NCBI GenBank assembly: GCA_031272305.1
Contig: JAISUA010000072.1
Span: 1-7,814, forward strand
Direction of reading: 5' to 3'
DNA length: 7,814 nt
Source: Clostridioides sp.
Lineage (GTDB): Bacteria; Bacillota; Clostridia; Peptostreptococcales; Peptostreptococcaceae
Position 1 is the stretch's first letter. The number at the start of each line of letters is the position of its first letter. A program made the translations under genes and the position numbers. Shown one piece after another: positions 5,656 to 7,814 of the stretch. The notes beneath the pieces are model-generated. The model searched no databases, was not told the DNA's origin, and saw only the letters and a program-made list of their open reading frames with translations.

Positions 5656-5699
5656 TAATACTCATTGCTACAACATTTATCTTAAAATTTATTATTAAC

Positions 5700-7115
5700 T
5701 TATTTCCATTCTGATACTTCTAATCCTTCTATTGAACTTGATTTGAATACAGGTTCTTTTATACCTGAATTCTTTTGATTCTTGTAATCTTCAAGTGCCT
5801 TGAATGCAAATTTACCTAAAATTAGAATTGCTATAATATTTAGTATAGCCATAAGAGCCATAAATAAATCTGCAAGATTCCAAACTATATCAACAGAAGT
5901 TATACCTCCAAATATAACCATTCCACAAACTAAAGCTCTGAAAACATTAAGTGCACCTTTTTTTGGTGTTATAAATTCTATGTTAGCTTCACTATAATAA
6001 TAATTTCCTATAATTGAGCTAAATGCAAACAAAAATATACTTACTGCTATAAATATTCCACCAACATTTCCAATATGAGAAACTATAGCTTCTTGTGCAA
6101 GTTCTATTCCTGTATTTGGACTTGTAGAATATCCAGGGAAAAGTAAAATCATAAAAGCTGTACAACTACAAATTATTATTGTATCTGTAAATACACCTAA
6201 TGATTGAATAAGTCCTTGTACTACTGGATGGTTGACATGAGCTGTCGCAGCAGCGTTTGGAGCAGACCCCATACCAGCTTCATTAGAGAATAATCCTCTT
6301 TTTATACCCATCATCATAGCACCACCCATGAATCCACCAGTTGCACTCTTAATATTAAGTGCATTAGAGAATATAGCACCAAATACAGCAGGTATATGAG
6401 TTATATTCATAAGAACTACTATTATAGCTATAATAATATATAATCCAGCCAATACAGGAACCATTATTTCAGCTGCTTTAGCTATTCTATGTGCTCCACC
6501 AAATATTATCAATGCTGTCAACACTGCCACAGCAACAGCCATTATACTTCTATTGAAACCAAAAGAATTATTAAGAGCAAGTGTAATTGTATTTGTTTGA
6601 ACAGCATTGAAAACAAATCCAAAACACATAGAAATAAGTATTGCAAATGCTATACCCATTTTTCTACTCTTTAGACCTTGTTCCATATAATAAGCTGGGC
6701 CTCCTCTAAATGCACTTCCATTTTTCACTTTATACATTTGTGCAAGAGTACTTTCCACAAAACTTGATGCAGAACCTATAAGAGCTATTAACCACATCCA
6801 GAATATTGATCCTGGACCTCCTACTGCTATTGCAAGAGCTATTCCTGCTATGTTACCTGTACCTACCCTTGAAGCAGTACTGATACAAAATGCTTGAAAA
6901 GAAGATATTTTCCCATCTTTTTTAGCTTCTTTGTCACCTATTCCAGATCCTAATAATCTAAATTGTTCTCCAAAACTTGTGAATTGAACAAACTTCGTTC
7001 TTATCGTAAAATAAATCCCAGCTGCAATTAACATAATAATTATCACATAAGACCATAACACATCGTTAATTTGCAAAACAACATTATTCATTGCATCCAT
7101 AATCGAATTTTGCAT
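5700..7115 (-). CDS. Alanine/sodium symporter, AGCS family (alanine or glycine:cation symporter)
   Basis: Imports alanine, perhaps also glycine, with Na+ (or H+). The 471-aa product has the usual family length and about ten or more hydrophobic segments. Family signatures are plain: SSFQAFCISTASRVGTGNIA (71-90) with GIALAIAVGGPGSIFWMW (91-108), FRGGPAYYMEQGL (136-148), and GIKRGLFSNEAGMGSAPNAA (270-289). The C-terminus (about 440-471) is hydrophilic. ATG at 7115 is preceded by AAGGGAG with 6 nt between GGGAG and the start. It has a good promoter about 120 nt upstream, a leader with a 9-bp inverted repeat, and a 3' region with a tandem array and a terminator, so it looks monocistronic. Close relatives are named AlsT or DagA; substrate choice within alanine/glycine cannot be read from the sequence. 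Confidence 0.96.
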   Translation of the reverse strand: MQNSIMDAMNNVVLQINDVLWSYVIIIMLIAAGIYFTIRTKFVQFTSFGEQFRLLGSGIGDKEAKKDGKISSFQAFCISTASRVGTGNIAGIALAIAVGGPGSIFWMWLIALIGSASSFVESTLAQMYKVKNGSAFRGGPAYYMEQGLKSRKMGIAFAILISMCFGFVFNAVQTNTITLALNNSFGFNRSIMAVAVAVLTALIIFGGAHRIAKAAEIMVPVLAGLYIIIAIIVVLMNITHIPAVFGAIFSNALNIKSATGGFMGGAMMMGIKRGLFSNEAGMGSAPNAAATAHVNHPVVQGLIQSLGVFTDTIIICSCTAFMILLFPGYSTSPNTGIELAQEAIVSHIGNVGGIFIAVSIFLFAFSSIIGNYYYSEANIEFITPKKGALNVFRALVCGMVIFGGITSVDIVWNLADLFMALMAILNIIAILILGKFAFKALEDYKNQKNSGIKEPVFKSSSIEGLEVSEWK

Positions 7116-7135
7116 AAAAATCTCCCTTCGCCTTA

Positions 7136-7181
7136 AATTGAAAATTTTGCCTCATTTATACAGACGTTTATTTTTTCAATT
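7136..7181 (-). promoter_or_regulatory. Inverted repeat in the leader of the alanine symporter
   Basis: AATTGAAAA (7136-7144) and TTTTCAATT (7173-7181) can pair over a 28-nt loop, 21 to 66 nt ahead of the start codon. The ribosome binding site lies just outside the stem. It may affect translation or be chance, since only two pairs are G-C. Confidence 0.3.
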
Positions 7182-7215
7182 GTTATAATTTTTCAAAAAA
7201 TGACCTTTGAATTTG

Positions 7216-7228
7216 TATTTGTGCAAAA
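7216..7228 (-). promoter_or_regulatory. TTTGTGCAAA-type dyad near the start of the alanine symporter transcript
   Basis: TATTTGTGCAAAA on the plus strand is the exact inverse of the element at 5643-5655. It lies 4 to 16 nt after the predicted transcription start near 7232, a usual place for a repressor site. The bound factor, if any, is unknown. Confidence 0.35.
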
Positions 7229-7238
7229 TTATAATTTA

Positions 7239-7267
7239 ATTATATTATTTATTAAAATTATTATCAA
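7239..7267 (-). promoter_or_regulatory. Promoter of the alanine symporter
   Basis: On the minus strand TTGATA (7267-7262), exactly 17 nt, then TATAAT (7244-7239): five of six and six of six matches to the housekeeping consensus. Transcription would start near 7232, giving a leader of about 117 nt. Confidence 0.65.
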
Positions 7268-7353
7268 GTAAATTCTTCTTCCAATTTGTAGTTAATATTA
7301 TTTATGTCAATATAAACCAGTTATAATTTATGCGTTAATTTTTTATTTTTGTT

Positions 7354-7400
7354 AATAATTTAATTTAAAAGCGTAAAAACTAATACTTAATTAAATTATT
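7354..7400. repeat. AT-only inverted repeat in the divergent region
   Basis: AATAATTTAATT (7354-7365) and AATTAAATTATT (7389-7400) are exact inverse copies over 23 bp. It lies just upstream of the promoter of the plus-strand transporter. With no G or C it may be chance. Nothing else clear is seen in 7268-7418. Confidence 0.3.
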
Positions 7401-7418
7401 ATTAAACAAAAACTTTAC

Positions 7419-7447
7419 TTGATTATTTTTTAAAAAAGGATTAGAAT
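7419..7447 (+). promoter_or_regulatory. Promoter of the ArsB/NhaD-type transporter
   Basis: TTGATT (7419-7424), exactly 17 nt, then TAGAAT (7442-7447). Transcription would start near 7454, about 36 nt before the ATG. Confidence 0.6.
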
Positions 7448-7490
7448 TATGTAATGTGTTTATTTTAACTTTATATATGGAGGAAGTGTT

Positions 7491-7814
7491 ATGACTTTAC
7501 AACAAATAATAGCGTTACTTATATTTGCTGCTGTAATGCTATGTATAATAACCGAAAAAATTAATGCAACTGTTGCTTCACTTGCAGGAGCACTACTAAT
7601 GATTATATTTAAAATAGAATCATTCGAAAAATCAATCACACATATTGATTTTGATACTGTAGCTTTACTTTTCGGTATGATGGTTTTAGTCGCAGTTGTA
7701 AAAAATTCAGGTCTATTTGAATATATTGCAATCTGGGCTGCTAAAAAAACGAAGGGAAATCCATGGAAAATCATGGTCTACTTCGCAATTATTACTGCTG
7801 TTTTATCAGGTATA
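7491..7814 (+). CDS. ArsB/NhaD-type ion transporter (IT superfamily), C-terminus beyond window
   Basis: ATG at 7491 follows GGAGG (7479-7483) at 7-nt spacing; the frame is open for 108 codons to the edge. Hydrophobic segments are seen at about residues 5-21, 25-40 and 53-70, with a further one beginning near 94. The layout and the phrases EKINATVASLAGALLMI (22-38), IDFDTVALLFGMMVLVAVVK (52-71), SGLFEYIAIWAAKKTKGNP (73-91) and WKIMVYFAIITAVLSG (92-107) are those of the ArsB/NhaD family, which includes arsenite exporters and Na+/H+ antiporters. Related citrate-type permeases share the fold. Substrate cannot be decided from the N-terminus. No ars genes are in view. It is divergent from the alanine symporter and has its own promoter. 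Confidence 0.88.
   Translation, partial: MTLQQIIALLIFAAVMLCIITEKINATVASLAGALLMIIFKIESFEKSITHIDFDTVALLFGMMVLVAVVKNSGLFEYIAIWAAKKTKGNPWKIMVYFAIITAVLSGI

Noticed and set aside
7460..7774. Minus-strand open frame of 104 codons
   Set aside because: It lies opposite the clear ArsB/NhaD-type gene, has no ribosome binding site and matches no family.

Overview
The window is strongly AT-rich, uses clean AGGAGG-type ribosome binding sites, and mixes TTG, GTG and ATG starts. It also encodes a Csp-type subtilisin-like protease. Together these suggest a low-GC anaerobic Bacillota of the Clostridia/Tissierellia kind. That placement is inferred from style and gene families; no marker gene is present.

Layout. 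Positions 1-1110 (minus) hold the N-terminal 370 codons of a CspA/B-like S8 protease; its catalytic Ser lies outside the window. Its leader (about 1106-1224) has a candidate promoter, a duplicated 22-bp element, two overlapping palindromes and a Shine-Dalgarno that overlaps the apparent GTG start. Upstream is a T-rich block of tandem repeats (1305-1485, mainly eight 17-bp units). This runs into the 3' end of a small minus-strand gene (1459-1605, 48 aa, lysine-rich, unknown). The intergenic region 1606-1955 carries a long bulged inverted repeat. Then come, on the plus strand, gltS (sodium/glutamate symporter, TTG start) and a Na/Pi cotransporter family protein with a C-terminal PhoU-like domain (GTG start). 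A long two-part hairpin at 4908-4976 ends the Na/Pi gene. It probably also ends a convergent 99-aa minus-strand gene (5034-5333) that resembles the C-terminal part of YvlB-type proteins. A terminator (5429-5458) and a 20/21-bp tandem array (5478-5599) lie downstream of a minus-strand alanine/sodium symporter (AGCS family, 5700-7115). A 375-bp divergent region with one good promoter for each direction separates it from a plus-strand ArsB/NhaD-type transporter cut off by the window edge.

Together the genes form a membrane-transport neighbourhood. Sodium-coupled uptake of glutamate, phosphate and alanine is typical of the three complete transporter families, and the fourth is an ion-transporter family that includes Na+/H+ antiporters. 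They do not form one operon: orientations differ and terminators or promoters separate most units. I found no RNA gene, insertion sequence, CRISPR array or obvious defence system. The least explained parts are the two AT-rich tandem arrays, the small gene ending inside one of them, the Csp leader, and the inverted repeat upstream of gltS.
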